A stretch of DNA of 64,000 nt from Desulfuromonadaceae bacterium (GCA_019429445.1 JAHYIW010000011.1:38767-102766); one strand, 5' to 3'. Shown: positions 53,645 to 62,465, numbered from the stretch's first letter. Program-made: numbers and translations. The notes: generated by a model not told the origin, from the letters alone.

Positions 53645-54802
53645 TTACTGAAGATGCTTGCCCTTGATGTAGTCAGCGCTCGGCCAGGGGGCCACGCGGC
53701 TCTTGATTTCACGCCACGGGGCGTAGTCCTCGCGGAACTGCTCCTGGGAATCGAGGGTCTTCTTCACGTCGGGATACTTGGCCTTGAGCCCCTCGATATA
53801 CTCGCGGGTGGTCTTGGCGAAGGTGTTGAGGGTTTCGTCGTCCATGGTCACGAATTCGACTTTCTTCTTGAATTCCTTGATCGCCTGGGTGTTCAGGTTT
53901 TCCATCCAGGCCGCGCTCCAGAGCTGGGTCTCCTTGGCGGCGGTCTTGACGATCCACTTGAGGTCGTCGGGCAGCTTGTCCCAGGCGTCCTTGTTGAAGA
54001 AGACGGAACACTGGGAGGCGTTCTGGTGCACGCCCGGTTCGATGACGTATTTGGTAATATCGTCGAAGCCCATCGGCAGGTTCATGGCTGGCGAGCTGAA
54101 CTCGGCCGCATCGATCACGCCGCGCTCCAGAGCGAGGTAGACCTCGCCGCCCGGCAGCGGCGAGACGCTGGCGCCCAGCTTGTTGAGGATATCCATGTAC
54201 CAGCCGACAGTGCGCACGCGCATGCCTTTGAAGTCGGCCATCTTGGTCGCTTTCTTGTTGGACATCATCCCCATGTCCTGCCCGGTCTGGCCAGCGGGGA
54301 AGACGACGAGGTTGTAGCGCCCGTAAAGTTCCTGCATCTGCTCCAGCCCGCCGCGCTCGTAGAGCCAGATGTTATACCCCTCGGGGTCGAGCCCGAAAGG
54401 GACGTCGGCAAAGGAGACGAAGTTCTCGTTCTTCCCTTTCCAGTAACCCGGCCAGTCGTGGCCGACCTCGGCCGAACCCTTGCTGACCGCATCGAACGTT
54501 TCCATCGCCCCCACCAGTTCTCCAGCGGAGAAGACCTTGATGTCGAGCCGACCGCCCGAGGCGAGTTTGACGGTGTCGGCAAAGTGCTGCGCGACGTCGT
54601 AGAAGAGCAGGCCCTTGCTCCAGGGCATGACCATCTTCCACTTGAATTTCTGGTCTGAGGTCTTGATGGTGCGTAGCTCCTTCTTGACCTCCTCGTGACG
54701 CTTGTCGACGCCGAATTTCTCGCGCTTGGCGGCAAATGCCTGCGGTGTCGCAAGCAGCGCTGCAATCACCAGTAAACTGAACAACAACCTGAATTTTTTC
54801 AT
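53645..54802 (-). CDS. dctP: TRAP transporter substrate-binding protein (DctP)
   Basis: 385 residues with a signal peptide (FRLLFSLLVIAALLATPQAFA) and the periplasmic DctP fold: ADTVKLASGGRLDIKVFSAG, GAMETFDAVSKGSAEVGHDW, GVIDAAEFSSPAMNLPMGFD. It captures the substrate for the DctQM permease. ATG at 54802 was chosen: AAGGAGCAGAAA lies directly upstream; a frame to 54868 adds unrelated residues. It is the first gene of the dctP-dctQ-dctM-usp-glcD-glcF run. Operator sequences lie 80-130 bases upstream. Confidence 0.92.
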   Translation of the reverse strand: MKKFRLLFSLLVIAALLATPQAFAAKREKFGVDKRHEEVKKELRTIKTSDQKFKWKMVMPWSKGLLFYDVAQHFADTVKLASGGRLDIKVFSAGELVGAMETFDAVSKGSAEVGHDWPGYWKGKNENFVSFADVPFGLDPEGYNIWLYERGGLEQMQELYGRYNLVVFPAGQTGQDMGMMSNKKATKMADFKGMRVRTVGWYMDILNKLGASVSPLPGGEVYLALERGVIDAAEFSSPAMNLPMGFDDITKYVIEPGVHQNASQCSVFFNKDAWDKLPDDLKWIVKTAAKETQLWSAAWMENLNTQAIKEFKKKVEFVTMDDETLNTFAKTTREYIEGLKAKYPDVKKTLDSQEQFREDYAPWREIKSRVAPWPSADYIKGKHLQ

Positions 54803-54879
54803 TTTCTGCTCCTTTTGTGTGGTCTTAAGTGCCCCAAGGAAATATGCCGACCACCGATAGCCGTGCATACCATTTAAAT

Positions 54880-54890
54880 CGTCTTACCTA
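54880..54890. promoter_or_regulatory. Degenerate GntR-type operator, site 1
   Basis: CGTCTTACCTA matches the better sites at 54920 and 55144 in the GTCTTACC half but is weaker at the outer bases. It lies about 80 bases before dctP. Confidence 0.4.
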
Positions 54891-54919
54891 TTTTCGTCTA
54901 ATTGGACATTCCATTGTTA

Positions 54920-54930
54920 TGGTCTTACCA
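54920..54930. promoter_or_regulatory. GntR/FadR-subfamily operator, site 2
   Basis: TGGTCTTACCA is a perfect TGGT-N3-ACCA palindrome of the type bound by LldR, PdhR and FadR-like regulators. It lies about 120 bases upstream of the dctP start. Confidence 0.6.
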
Positions 54931-55104
54931 ATTTTATTTAAGTTTATTTAAACTCCTCAGACAATGTCAAGAAAAAAATAAAATATCGTTTGTTTTGATT
55001 TACAGAAAGTCTCAATCCATCATATAAATTGAAAATTAATTATTTTAATCAGCTATTTAGGAAACAAAATGGTTTATATCATCGCGCTCTTTAAATTTTT
55101 ATTA

Positions 55105-55133
55105 TTGACAGGAAAGGTGACATCATCTAGGAT
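55105..55133 (+). promoter_or_regulatory. Sigma-70 promoter of the lut operon
   Basis: TTGACA (55105-55110) is a perfect -35 box, followed after 17 bases by TAGGAT (55128-55133). Operator site 3 begins 11 bases after the -10 box, so a bound regulator would overlap the start of transcription. The ATG of lutC is 46 bases after the -10 box. Confidence 0.65.
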
Positions 55134-55143
55134 TGTTTACAAT

Positions 55144-55154
55144 TGGTAAGACCA
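55144..55154. promoter_or_regulatory. GntR/FadR-subfamily operator, site 3
   Basis: TGGTAAGACCA is the reverse complement of site 2 in its full 11 bases. It lies just downstream of the lut promoter -10 box, the right place for a repressor. Confidence 0.65.
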
Positions 55155-55179
55155 CTACGGAGAGCTACGGAGAGATATA

Positions 55180-55743
55180 ATGGCTACACAAGGAACGCTT
55201 GAGAACTTCCGGGCCGCAGCAACAGTCGCTGGCGCAACCACCGTGGCGCTGAGCACTCCGGCCGACATTGCCGCCTACATCCACCGCCACAGCAACGGTG
55301 ATATCCTGCTACCCCCCTGCGTCAGCAGCAGCCGACTGCAACTGGCCAACGAGCTGACGGCCCAGGGCGCGACCGTTGTCACCGCCATCTCGCGAGAAAC
55401 AGCGGCGGTCGCCGCCAGTGGCGTCACCGGGGTCAACTTCGCCATCGCCGACACCGGCACGCTGGTGATCGACAGCACCACCGAGACGCTGCGCCTCGCC
55501 TCCACCCTGCCGGAGAAGCATTTCGCGCTGCTCGATCCGCGCAACATAGTTGCCGACGACCGTGCTGCCGTTGCTTTGATGCAGCGTTTCCATCAGCACC
55601 AGCCGCGCAACTATCTGGCGTGGATCACCGGGCCGAGCCGCACGGCGGACATCGAGCGCGTCCTGACCATCGGCGTTCACGGCCCCCGTGAACTCCACAT
55701 CCTGTTGATCGAGAACCTCGCGGACGATCCGCTGGAAGCATAA
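55180..55743 (+). CDS. lutC: Lactate utilization protein LutC (LUD domain)
   Basis: 187 residues of the LUD/YkgG family. GVTGVNFAIADTGTLVIDST and RLASTLPEKHFALLDPRNIV are the typical core, and WITGPSRTADIERVLTIGVH with GPRELHILLIENL the C-terminus. With LutA and LutB it makes the iron-sulfur L-lactate dehydrogenase complex. It precedes the fused lutBA gene by 14 bases and is transcribed divergently from dctP. Confidence 0.9.
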   Translation: MATQGTLENFRAAATVAGATTVALSTPADIAAYIHRHSNGDILLPPCVSSSRLQLANELTAQGATVVTAISRETAAVAASGVTGVNFAIADTGTLVIDSTTETLRLASTLPEKHFALLDPRNIVADDRAAVALMQRFHQHQPRNYLAWITGPSRTADIERVLTIGVHGPRELHILLIENLADDPLEA

Positions 55744-55757
55744 GGGGTGAAACGACC

Positions 55758-57905
55758 ATGAATAAAGCACGCAGCCGTCACTATAAAGATCGCGTCGACC
55801 GGGCGCTGGCCTCACCGCAGTTGCAGGATGCCCTGCACAAATTCGGCGACGCCTATGCCGTCTCGCGCGCCAACGCCTTTGCCGCCTACGATTTCGAGGC
55901 ACTGCGCGGCGGCATTGCCCGCATCAAGGATGAGGTACGTGACAACCATCAACGCTACCTCGACGAGTTCATCCGCAACGCCGCAGCCGCCGGCGCCACC
56001 GTCTATCTGGCAAGCGATGCGGCGGCGGCCAACGACTATATCGTGCGACTGGCCCAGCGGCGCAACGCGAAACGGGTGGTCAAAAGCAAGAGTATGGCGA
56101 GCGAGGAAACACACCTCAACAAGGCGCTGGAGAAGAACGGCGTCCACGCGCTGGAAACCGATCTGGGGGAATGGATCATTCAGCTGGCGGGGCAGCGCCC
56201 CAGCCACATGGTGATGCCGGCAATCCACATGTTCAAGGAAGAGGTTGCCGAACTGTTCAGCAAGGAAACTGGCCGTGCAGAACCGCCCGATATTGAACAT
56301 CTGGTCAAGGTTGCGCGTGAGCAGTTGCGCCAGGGCTATCTCGCCGCCGACATGGGGATTTCCGGGGCGAATATCGCCATCGCCGAAACCGGCGGTCTGG
56401 TGCTGGTGACCAATGAAGGGAATGCGCGGCTGACGACCACCCTGCCGAAAATCCATGTGGCGCTGGTCGGGATCGACAAAATCGTCCCGACGCTGGCCGA
56501 TGCTGTCGATATTGTCCGGGTGTTGCCGAAGAACGCCACCGGCCAGGCAATCACCTCTTATGTCAGCTGGATTCGCGGCGCCGTGCCGTGCGACGATACG
56601 GAGAAAGAACTGCATATCGTCCTGCTCGACAATGGCCGTTCACAACTGGCGGGGTCCCCATCGTGTCGTGACGCCCTGCGCTGCATCCGCTGCGGTGCCT
56701 GCGCCAACGTCTGCCCGGTCTATCAGACGGTCGGCGGTCATGTCTTCGGGCATATCTACATCGGCGCCATCGGCATCATCCTCACCGCCTTCTTCGACGG
56801 CCTCGACCAGGCCGCCGAACTGGTGCGCGCCTGTATCGGCTGCCGCGCCTGCGTCGAAGTCTGCCCCGGCAAGATCGATCTGGAGAGCATCATCCTTCAC
56901 CTGCGCGAAGAAATGGGTGATTACGAGGGGATCGGCACCGGCAAATCGCTGGTCTTCAAAAACGTGCTGCGCAACCGCAAACTGTTCCACTCGCTGCTGC
57001 GCACCGCCAGCCTGCTGCAGAAACCGCTGACCCGCGGCGAGCGGACCATCCGCCACCTGCCGTTGTTCTTCTCTTCATTGACCGAATGGCGCACCCTGCC
57101 GGCAGTGGCCGACCAGCCGTTGCGCGACCTCTGGAGCAAGCTGCCGCAACCGGTGCAACAGCCGCGCTACCGCGTCGCCTTCTTCGGCGGCTGTCTCAAC
57201 GATTTCGTCTACCCGGAACTCGGTGAAAATCTGGTCACGGTGCTGAATCGCCTCGACGTCACCGTCGACTACCCCCTCGACCAGAACTGTTGCGGTATTC
57301 CGGCGCTCTATTCCGGCGATCGTGAGACCGCCACCGAACTGGCCAAACAGAACATTACCGCGCTGCTGGCGGGGAATCCCGACTATGTCGTCACCACCTG
57401 CCCGACCTGCACCATGTCGCTGCAACGTGATTTTGGTGAATTGCTCGGTGACGATCCGGCCTGGCGGGACAAGGCGGCCCGGCTGGCGGAGAAAACCCTC
57501 GACGTCTCCCGTTTCATCGTCGAAAAACTTGACGGCGTCAACCGCCTGAAAGGGCTGGCCGACCCGACCGGCGTAACCTATCACGACTCCTGCCACCTCA
57601 AACGCGGTGCCGGAGTCTGGCGCGAACCCCGGGCGCTCCTCGCGGCCAGTGGTCGCGAAGTCAACGAAATGGCCCATGCCGACCGCTGCTGCGGCTTCGG
57701 TGGCTCCTACTCGTTCACCAGTCATCCCAATATCGCCAAACGGATTCTCGGCGACAAGGTTGACGACATCAAGGCCAGCGGCGCCCCGTGCGTCGCCATG
57801 GACTGCCCCGGCTGCCTGATGCAGATTCGCGGCGGCCTTGAAAAACAGGGCGTGCCGGTCCGCGCCGCCCACACCATCGAACTCCTCGCCGAAATGCTCG
57901 ATTAA
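55758..57905 (+). CDS. Fused lactate utilization protein LutB-LutA
   Basis: 715 residues. The N-terminal LUD domain (residues ~60-300) has the LutB stretches VKSKSMASEETHLNKALEKN and GISGANIAIAETGGLVLVTN. Two 4Fe-4S motifs follow near 306 and 358 (CIRCGACANVCPVY and CIGCRACVEVCPGK). From about 475 it continues with LutA-like CCG domains: AFFGGCLNDFVYPEL, NCCGIPALYSGDRETA, YHDSCHLKRGAGV and DRCCGFGGSYSF. In Bacillus these are two proteins. The fusion suggests a 1:1 complex for L-lactate oxidation. No lactate permease other than the TRAP genes is adjacent. Confidence 0.9.
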   Translation: MNKARSRHYKDRVDRALASPQLQDALHKFGDAYAVSRANAFAAYDFEALRGGIARIKDEVRDNHQRYLDEFIRNAAAAGATVYLASDAAAANDYIVRLAQRRNAKRVVKSKSMASEETHLNKALEKNGVHALETDLGEWIIQLAGQRPSHMVMPAIHMFKEEVAELFSKETGRAEPPDIEHLVKVAREQLRQGYLAADMGISGANIAIAETGGLVLVTNEGNARLTTTLPKIHVALVGIDKIVPTLADAVDIVRVLPKNATGQAITSYVSWIRGAVPCDDTEKELHIVLLDNGRSQLAGSPSCRDALRCIRCGACANVCPVYQTVGGHVFGHIYIGAIGIILTAFFDGLDQAAELVRACIGCRACVEVCPGKIDLESIILHLREEMGDYEGIGTGKSLVFKNVLRNRKLFHSLLRTASLLQKPLTRGERTIRHLPLFFSSLTEWRTLPAVADQPLRDLWSKLPQPVQQPRYRVAFFGGCLNDFVYPELGENLVTVLNRLDVTVDYPLDQNCCGIPALYSGDRETATELAKQNITALLAGNPDYVVTTCPTCTMSLQRDFGELLGDDPAWRDKAARLAEKTLDVSRFIVEKLDGVNRLKGLADPTGVTYHDSCHLKRGAGVWREPRALLAASGREVNEMAHADRCCGFGGSYSFTSHPNIAKRILGDKVDDIKASGAPCVAMDCPGCLMQIRGGLEKQGVPVRAAHTIELLAEMLD

Positions 57906-57939
57906 CCGGGTTCCGAGGCGTTACCTCCCTCTCTCCTCG

Positions 57940-57974
57940 CCCCGGCTGCCGTAAACGGCCGGGGCATTTTTTTT
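57940..57974 (+). terminator. Rho-independent terminator of the lut operon
   Basis: CCCCGGC (57940-57946) pairs with GCCGGGG (57958-57964), followed by CA and eight T residues. It lies 35 bases after the fused lutBA stop. Confidence 0.85.
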
Positions 57975-58140
57975 GCTGATTTTCACTTGACGTTGATTCT
58001 GCTGGCCCCTCGGCCCTTCATCCTTTTCAAAAAGACCAAACGGGTCGTCCCCGCTGTGACTGCGCTGGCTTTTGTTTCAGGTTGGGTTAGACTTGTTGAG
58101 GTAAGGGCTGATGATTTAACACCACCAGTGGAGGTTAACG

Positions 58141-58527
58141 ATGTCCTATTATTTCAACAAAGAGATCGATGCAGACTTTGCGGACGCGATTACGCAGGTC
58201 ACGGCGGAACTGAAAAAAGAGGGGTTCGGAATTCTGACGGAGATCGACGTCAAGGCGACGCTGAAAAAGAAGTTGAATGCCGACTTTCGCCCCTACACCA
58301 TCCTCGGTGCCTGCAATCCCCCCTTCGCCTACCAGGCGTTGCAGGCGGAACCGCGCATCGGTACGATGTTGCCGTGCAATGTCATCGTGCAGCAACTGGA
58401 AAACGGCAACATTGATGTTGCGGCGGTCGATCCGCTGGCGTCGATGCAGGCGATCCAGAACCCCGCGCTGCAATCCGTCGCCAGGGAAATTCAGCTGAAG
58501 CTGAAAAGGGTCATCGAGCAACTGTGA
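58141..58527 (+). CDS. DUF302 domain protein
   Basis: 128 residues matching the DUF302 family: YYFNKEIDADFADAITQVTA, GFGILTEIDVKATLKKKL, and PYTILGACNPPFAYQALQAE with GTMLPCNVIVQQL. The role is unknown; the family is often redox-related or periplasmic, but no signal peptide is seen here. GGAGG lies seven bases upstream. It stands between the lut terminator and the convergent SPFH gene. Confidence 0.88.
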   Translation: MSYYFNKEIDADFADAITQVTAELKKEGFGILTEIDVKATLKKKLNADFRPYTILGACNPPFAYQALQAEPRIGTMLPCNVIVQQLENGNIDVAAVDPLASMQAIQNPALQSVAREIQLKLKRVIEQL

Positions 58528-58567
58528 CCCTCTCCAATCCATAAATTAGCCGCATCTGACCATCGTG

Positions 58568-59431
58568 TTACGACTTGGCCTGCCCGCCAAGCATACCGCG
58601 GATGGCCCCTTGCAAATCGGCCGGGAGCAAGATGGTTTTGGCGTTCGGGCTTGAGGCCTGTTGCTGTATAGCCTTAATGTAGGTCTCCCCCAGCAGGTAG
58701 CCGATAACCAGGTCGGCTTTGTCGGCACCGGCGGCACCAAGAACAGCGTGGATGGCGTTTTTCGAAGCCGTGGCCTGGATCTCCTTGGCTTTGGCGTCGC
58801 GCGCCGCTGCCGCCAGACGTCCATCGGCCTCAAGCATCACCGCATCCCGTTCCCCTTCGGCCCGGGTGACGGTTGCCCGGCGTTGACGTTCGGCGGCCGC
58901 TTGTTCTTCCATCGCGGTTTGCATTGTCGGCGACGGGTTAATGTCCTGGATCTCCACGCCCCGCAGCGTGATCCCCCAGTCGGAAAGATCATCGCTGATA
59001 CCGGCCTTGAGCTTGGCTTTAATCTGGTCACGCGAGGAGAGCGCATCATCCAGCTTCATCTCACCGATGATTGAGCGCAGGGTGGTTTGCACCAGATTCT
59101 GGATACCGAGGCGGTAGTCCTCGATGCCGTAGACCGCCTTTTCCGGACTAACAACGTTGATGAAAGCCACGGCGTTGACCTGCAAGACCGCATTATCAGC
59201 GGAGATGACCTCCTGCCGGGCGGTATCGACGATCTGATCCTTGGTTGACACTTTATGCGCCACCGTGTCGATATAGGGGATGACGATATTGAGGCCCGGC
59301 CCAAGGGTAACATGATACTTGCCGAGCCGCTGCACAACATGCTTGCTGCCCTGGGGGACGATCCGTACTCCCAGAGCAATAGTGGATATCACCAGCAGAC
59401 CAAAGACGCCGACCAGAACCAACCCTGCCAT
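58568..59431 (-). CDS. SPFH/band-7 domain membrane protein (stomatin-like)
   Basis: 287 residues. An N-terminal membrane segment (GLVLVGVFGLLVISTIALGV) precedes the SPFH domain: VPQGSKHVVQRLGKYHVTLG, GLNIVIPYIDTVAHKVSTKD, NLVQTTLRSIIGEMKLDDAL. A coiled coil follows (MEEQAAAERQRRATVTRAEG). Such proteins form membrane microdomain scaffolds. ATG at 59431 was chosen with GAGAGGAG upstream; the longer frame to 59629 runs through nfeD. It lies four bases after nfeD, a partner found together in many genomes. Confidence 0.9.
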   Translation of the reverse strand: MAGLVLVGVFGLLVISTIALGVRIVPQGSKHVVQRLGKYHVTLGPGLNIVIPYIDTVAHKVSTKDQIVDTARQEVISADNAVLQVNAVAFINVVSPEKAVYGIEDYRLGIQNLVQTTLRSIIGEMKLDDALSSRDQIKAKLKAGISDDLSDWGITLRGVEIQDINPSPTMQTAMEEQAAAERQRRATVTRAEGERDAVMLEADGRLAAAARDAKAKEIQATASKNAIHAVLGAAGADKADLVIGYLLGETYIKAIQQQASSPNAKTILLPADLQGAIRGMLGGQAKS

Positions 59432-59435
59432 AAAC

Positions 59436-59933
59436 TTACTCCTCTCGTTTGTCCGTGTTGGACGTAGTGTTTTGCAGTTGGGCGGGGACGACCAGCAGGG
59501 CATTCCCGATAACCTCTTTGACAACCATGGTGTCACCGACCTTGGCGCTGCCTTCGACCAGACACGGCCAGGTGTCGGACCCGAGGATCGGCACGCTGAA
59601 GCGGCATTCCCCGCGACCACCCGAGGCAAGCGGTGATCTGGTCAACAAACAGCGTTCACCAAGAAAAGCTTCCCGAGCGGTCCCGGCCTTGGTCATATCC
59701 TTCGATAACGGCCTGATCCAGCGGAACCAGGCCGCAGTGAACCCCGCCGAGGACAGAACCCACAACAGCAACTGCCATTTAAGCTCCGGATCGAATCCAA
59801 CCCAGGAAAACAGGCCAACCAGCAAGGCTCCAAGCCCGAACCAGATAATAGTAAATGAGGGAATAAACAATTCGGCCAGAATCAAAACCATTCCGAATAC
59901 CAGCCAATGCCAGTAAAGAAGTTGGAACGCCAC
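59436..59933 (-). CDS. NfeD-family membrane protein
   Basis: 165 residues. Hydrophobic segments (LVFGMVLILAELFIPSFTII, LGALLVGLFSWVGF and WQLLLWVLSSAGFTAAWF) are followed by a C-terminal OB-fold (GRGECRFSVPILGSDTW, VGDTMVVKEVIGNALLVVPA). GTG at 59933 was chosen because AAGGAGA lies about seven bases upstream. It is coupled to the SPFH gene as in the NfeD-stomatin pair. Confidence 0.85.
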   Translation of the reverse strand: MAFQLLYWHWLVFGMVLILAELFIPSFTIIWFGLGALLVGLFSWVGFDPELKWQLLLWVLSSAGFTAAWFRWIRPLSKDMTKAGTAREAFLGERCLLTRSPLASGGRGECRFSVPILGSDTWPCLVEGSAKVGDTMVVKEVIGNALLVVPAQLQNTTSNTDKREE

Positions 59934-60106
59934 TCTCGTATCTCCTTTTTGCACTGTATGAGAACCCGTCAACCGCTTGATTCTCAATTTCCAGACTGTC
60001 TATCGACAGGGAATCCGACGTGAATATTTCACGCGGGATGAGCTCCTTGCCCAAATCGAAATCGCGATCGGGATCGTTCTTGTCATTCCCGCGCTGCCTG
60101 CGCGGA

Positions 60107-60514
60107 TCAAGTCTTCGCGTTGACCCAGTTCTCAATCTTGAGGCCCGGGACTCTTGCAAATTCCTTCACATTGTTCGTCACCAAAACAGCCCCCAGAGAG
60201 AGAGCATGTGCGGCGATAAGCAAATCCATCGCCCCGATAATCTTCCCCTGTTGCTCCAGTGATGCCCGAATAATCCCGTAGGACTGCGTCGCTGCTTCAC
60301 CGAACGGCAGAACTTCAATAGGAATCAGGAATTCAGATAGCGCTTCAGAATTGCGCTGTGGAGCCTGACTTTTTGCGACCCCATATTGAAGCTCAGCCAG
60401 GGTGATGGATGAAATTCCGATATCTCCTGGATGATATTGCTGAAAATGGCGCAACACCTCGTCTGGCTTGCGCTTGATGATGTAAATACAGCTATTGGTG
60501 TCGAGCAGGAGCAT
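60107..60514 (-). CDS. vapC: VapC-type PIN-domain toxin
   Basis: 135 residues. The PIN-domain acidic residues appear in LLLDTNSCIYIIK, SSITLAELQYGVAKS and AMDLLIAAHALSLGAVLVTN with NNVKEF. VapC toxins cut RNA, often initiator tRNA. Its ATG shares one base with the antitoxin stop (60514), the usual coupling. Confidence 0.92.
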   Translation of the reverse strand: MLLLDTNSCIYIIKRKPDEVLRHFQQYHPGDIGISSITLAELQYGVAKSQAPQRNSEALSEFLIPIEVLPFGEAATQSYGIIRASLEQQGKIIGAMDLLIAAHALSLGAVLVTNNVKEFARVPGLKIENWVNAKT

Positions 60515-60741
60515 CAGAAATCTTCCCGATTTTCCAGCTGGGGTTGGAAACGATCGGCCATAAAGTCAGGCGAGAATTTATCCAGACTCGCCAAAAGAGT
60601 GTCCCATGACCCGGACATCGGGATCAACTGGACCACATTTCCGGTCTGTTTGATATAAACCTCCTGGCCGTCCAGACGGAACTCTTTGGGCAACCTGACG
60701 GCCTGACTTTTGCCATTCTGAAATAATTTTGCAGTTTTCAT
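60514..60741 (-). CDS. vapB: VapB antitoxin (AbrB/SpoVT type)
   Basis: 75 residues. KTAKLFQNGKSQAVRLPKEF is the AbrB/MazE-type swapped-hairpin DNA-binding start typical of VapB. The C-terminus (DFMADRFQPQLENREDF) should wrap the toxin. ATG at 60741 was preferred over 60762: GGAGGCGTCG lies just upstream. It neutralises the VapC at 60107. Confidence 0.9.
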   Translation of the reverse strand: MKTAKLFQNGKSQAVRLPKEFRLDGQEVYIKQTGNVVQLIPMSGSWDTLLASLDKFSPDFMADRFQPQLENREDF

Positions 60742-60758
60742 CGACGCCTCCGTTTTTA

Positions 60759-60779
60759 GCATATATCAAGAATATATAC
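60759..60779. promoter_or_regulatory. Operator-like inverted repeat upstream of vapBC
   Basis: GCATATAT and ATATATAC form arms with one mismatch around CAAGA, 18 bases upstream of the vapB start. This fits an autoregulation site for the VapBC complex. Confidence 0.45.
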
Positions 60780-60951
60780 TTTCTGGAGAAATGGCAAGCC
60801 CTGCGTAAAAACCCAGATCCACCAGCACATTTTTTATAAGGGGGTTCCGACCCGCCTTGAGCGGCCTGTTCGGTTAAAATCTGGTTAATTTTGCCGCCAA
60901 TTTTGTCTTCATGGCTGGTTTTCTTGAGAAGTGGCTTCCAGGCCCGGCCTT

Positions 60952-61344
60952 TCAGTACCAGTCTTCAATGTTTATCCCTTCAACTCTGCTGAATTCTTTG
61001 GTGTTATGGGTCACCAATGTCGCATTTGAACTCAAGGTGATTCCCGCAATCAGAGTATCGTATGGGCCTATTGGTGTGCCTGATTTTTCCAGTTTTGCCC
61101 TGATCGCTGCGGCCGCTTCGGCTTCTTTTTTGGCAAAAGGCAAAATTACAATGCGTGATATGAGGGTTTCTAATTGTTGTTGCCTTGTTTGGGGATTACT
61201 TGATTTCGCGATGCCGACTTCAAGTTCGTAAAGGGCGATGGCGGGGATGGCAATATCTTTGGGGGATTTGGATAACAATGTGCTCGCGACATTGCCCATG
61301 TCTTTGAAAAAATAAATCAGGGTATTGGTGTCAAGGAGATACAA
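60952..61344 (-). CDS. VapC-type PIN-domain toxin, second pair
   Basis: 130 residues. YLLDTNTLIYFFKDM, AIALYELEVGIAKSS and GPYDTLIAGITLSSNATLVT carry the PIN-domain acidic residues, and THNTKEFSRVEGINIEDWY is the normal ending. It differs clearly from the VapC at 60107. The antitoxin lies two bases upstream. Confidence 0.9.
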   Translation of the reverse strand: MYLLDTNTLIYFFKDMGNVASTLLSKSPKDIAIPAIALYELEVGIAKSSNPQTRQQQLETLISRIVILPFAKKEAEAAAAIRAKLEKSGTPIGPYDTLIAGITLSSNATLVTHNTKEFSRVEGINIEDWY

Positions 61345-61346
61345 TT

Positions 61347-61580
61347 TTAAAGTTCCTCCCTGGGGGAGTCATGACCAAGGTCCGCTCTGATTTCTTCGAT
61401 GGTTGGAAAATCGTTTTTCCAGCTCCCGGCCAAGGTGAAGATATCTTGCGGCCATTCCGTTTGCACCTTTTCTTCGATAACCCCGGCAATCCATTTGCTG
61501 ACGGATAAATGGCTGGATTTAGCCGCTTTTTTCAATTTGCTTTCAGTCTCATTGTCGAGATAGATCGTAACTTGACCCAT
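61347..61580 (-). CDS. Ribbon-helix-helix-type antitoxin
   Basis: 77 residues. GQVTIYLDNETESKLKKAAK followed by a serine-rich helix (SSHLSVSKWIAGVIEEK) is the ribbon-helix-helix pattern of CopG/ParD-like antitoxins, and the rest contacts the toxin. It pairs with the PIN toxin at 60952. Confidence 0.85.
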   Translation of the reverse strand: MGQVTIYLDNETESKLKKAAKSSHLSVSKWIAGVIEEKVQTEWPQDIFTLAGSWKNDFPTIEEIRADLGHDSPREEL

Positions 61581-61610
61581 AATTTCACCTCACCGGAACA
61601 TGCCTTTAAT

Positions 61611-61630
61611 TATAATTGTATTTATAATTG
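61611..61630. promoter_or_regulatory. Direct-repeat operator candidate
   Basis: TATAATTG occurs at 61611-61618 and 61623-61630, a 12-base spacing, about 35-50 bases upstream of the ribbon-helix-helix antitoxin start. Such spacing suits side-by-side dimers. Confidence 0.4.
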
Positions 61631-61927
61631 AGATGGGGTTTTCTGTCAAGATTCCTTTACGGCGTTGGCGGAAAAGGGAAACCCGCCACTGCTTTATTCA
61701 GCATCGCCCGGGCTCAGTTCGCTCCCCTCACTGATGTTTAGCTCTGAATTTTTTGTTAAAAAATCATCAAAAAGACCATCAAACCAGCCTCCGTCTCTCC
61801 CCTTTCAGAGCAACATTCCACCCCGCCCTAAGAAACCAATCCCCTTATTTCAAAGATCGGTGCCCATTGCCGGGCTTCATGAACAATGGATTGAGACGAC
61901 CTTGCAGGTCGTGTCAATCCTTATTGG

Positions 61928-62224
61928 TTAGCCTTTCTCCCTTTGGGACACCTTACGGTAAACAAGATTCTTATCTCTTTTGCCAACAGCAACGACCAGG
62001 ACAACGATTTCATCTTCAATGATTTCGTAAACAAGGCGATACCCGCTGGCACGCAGCTTAATCTTGTAATGATTCTCGAAACCATGAAGTCGACTTGCTG
62101 GGACATGTGGATTCTGTAACCGTTCTCTGAGCTTCTTCTTGAGTTGGCTCTGGATCGATGGATCCAGTTTTTTCCACTCCTTTAATGCAGTGGGAAGGAA
62201 TTTCAGGCCGTATTTACAGCTCAT
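61928..62224 (-). CDS. relE: RelE-family toxin
   Basis: 98 residues. KYGLKFLPTALKEWKKLDPS, LKKKLRERLQNPHVPASRLHG and YKIKLRASGYRLVYEIIEDE match the RelE fold, and VGKRDKNLVYRKVSQR the C-terminus with basic catalytic residues. The ATG at 62224 lies inside the antitoxin's last codons (11-base overlap). It is predicted to cut ribosome-bound mRNA. Confidence 0.92.
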   Translation of the reverse strand: MSCKYGLKFLPTALKEWKKLDPSIQSQLKKKLRERLQNPHVPASRLHGFENHYKIKLRASGYRLVYEIIEDEIVVLVVAVGKRDKNLVYRKVSQREKG

Positions 62225-62465
62225 CGATATCAACTTCTACGGCTTCTATTTTTTCATTCTGCCTCTCGTTCACAAGCAAACCAAGTTGATAGTCTTCCAA
62301 TCTCTCCATGAGCGCTTCATATGTTGCGGCAGGGATAAGATAAGCCGTGGGTCGGTTGTGATTTAATATTGCTATTGGCTCTCCCTCCGACTCATCAATA
62401 AGAGCGCTTGGATTCTTTTTTAATTCGGAGATGCTGGCAGAACAGTTTGCTAGAACGGATTTCAT
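62214..62465 (-). CDS. Phd/YefM-family antitoxin
   Basis: 83 residues. KSVLANCSASISELKKNPSA and PIAILNHNRPTAYLIPAATY are the Phd/YefM DNA-binding and dimer elements, and the acidic tail (EAVEVDIDEL) binds the toxin. ATG at 62465 was preferred over one three codons earlier. An inverted repeat lies 20 bases upstream. Confidence 0.9.
   Translation of the reverse strand: MKSVLANCSASISELKKNPSALIDESEGEPIAILNHNRPTAYLIPAATYEALMERLEDYQLGLLVNERQNEKIEAVEVDIDEL

Noticed and set aside
59779..60159. Minus-strand ORF of 126 residues after nfeD
   Set aside because: It overlaps vapC and nfeD and includes a dispersed repeat-like stretch; no family features.
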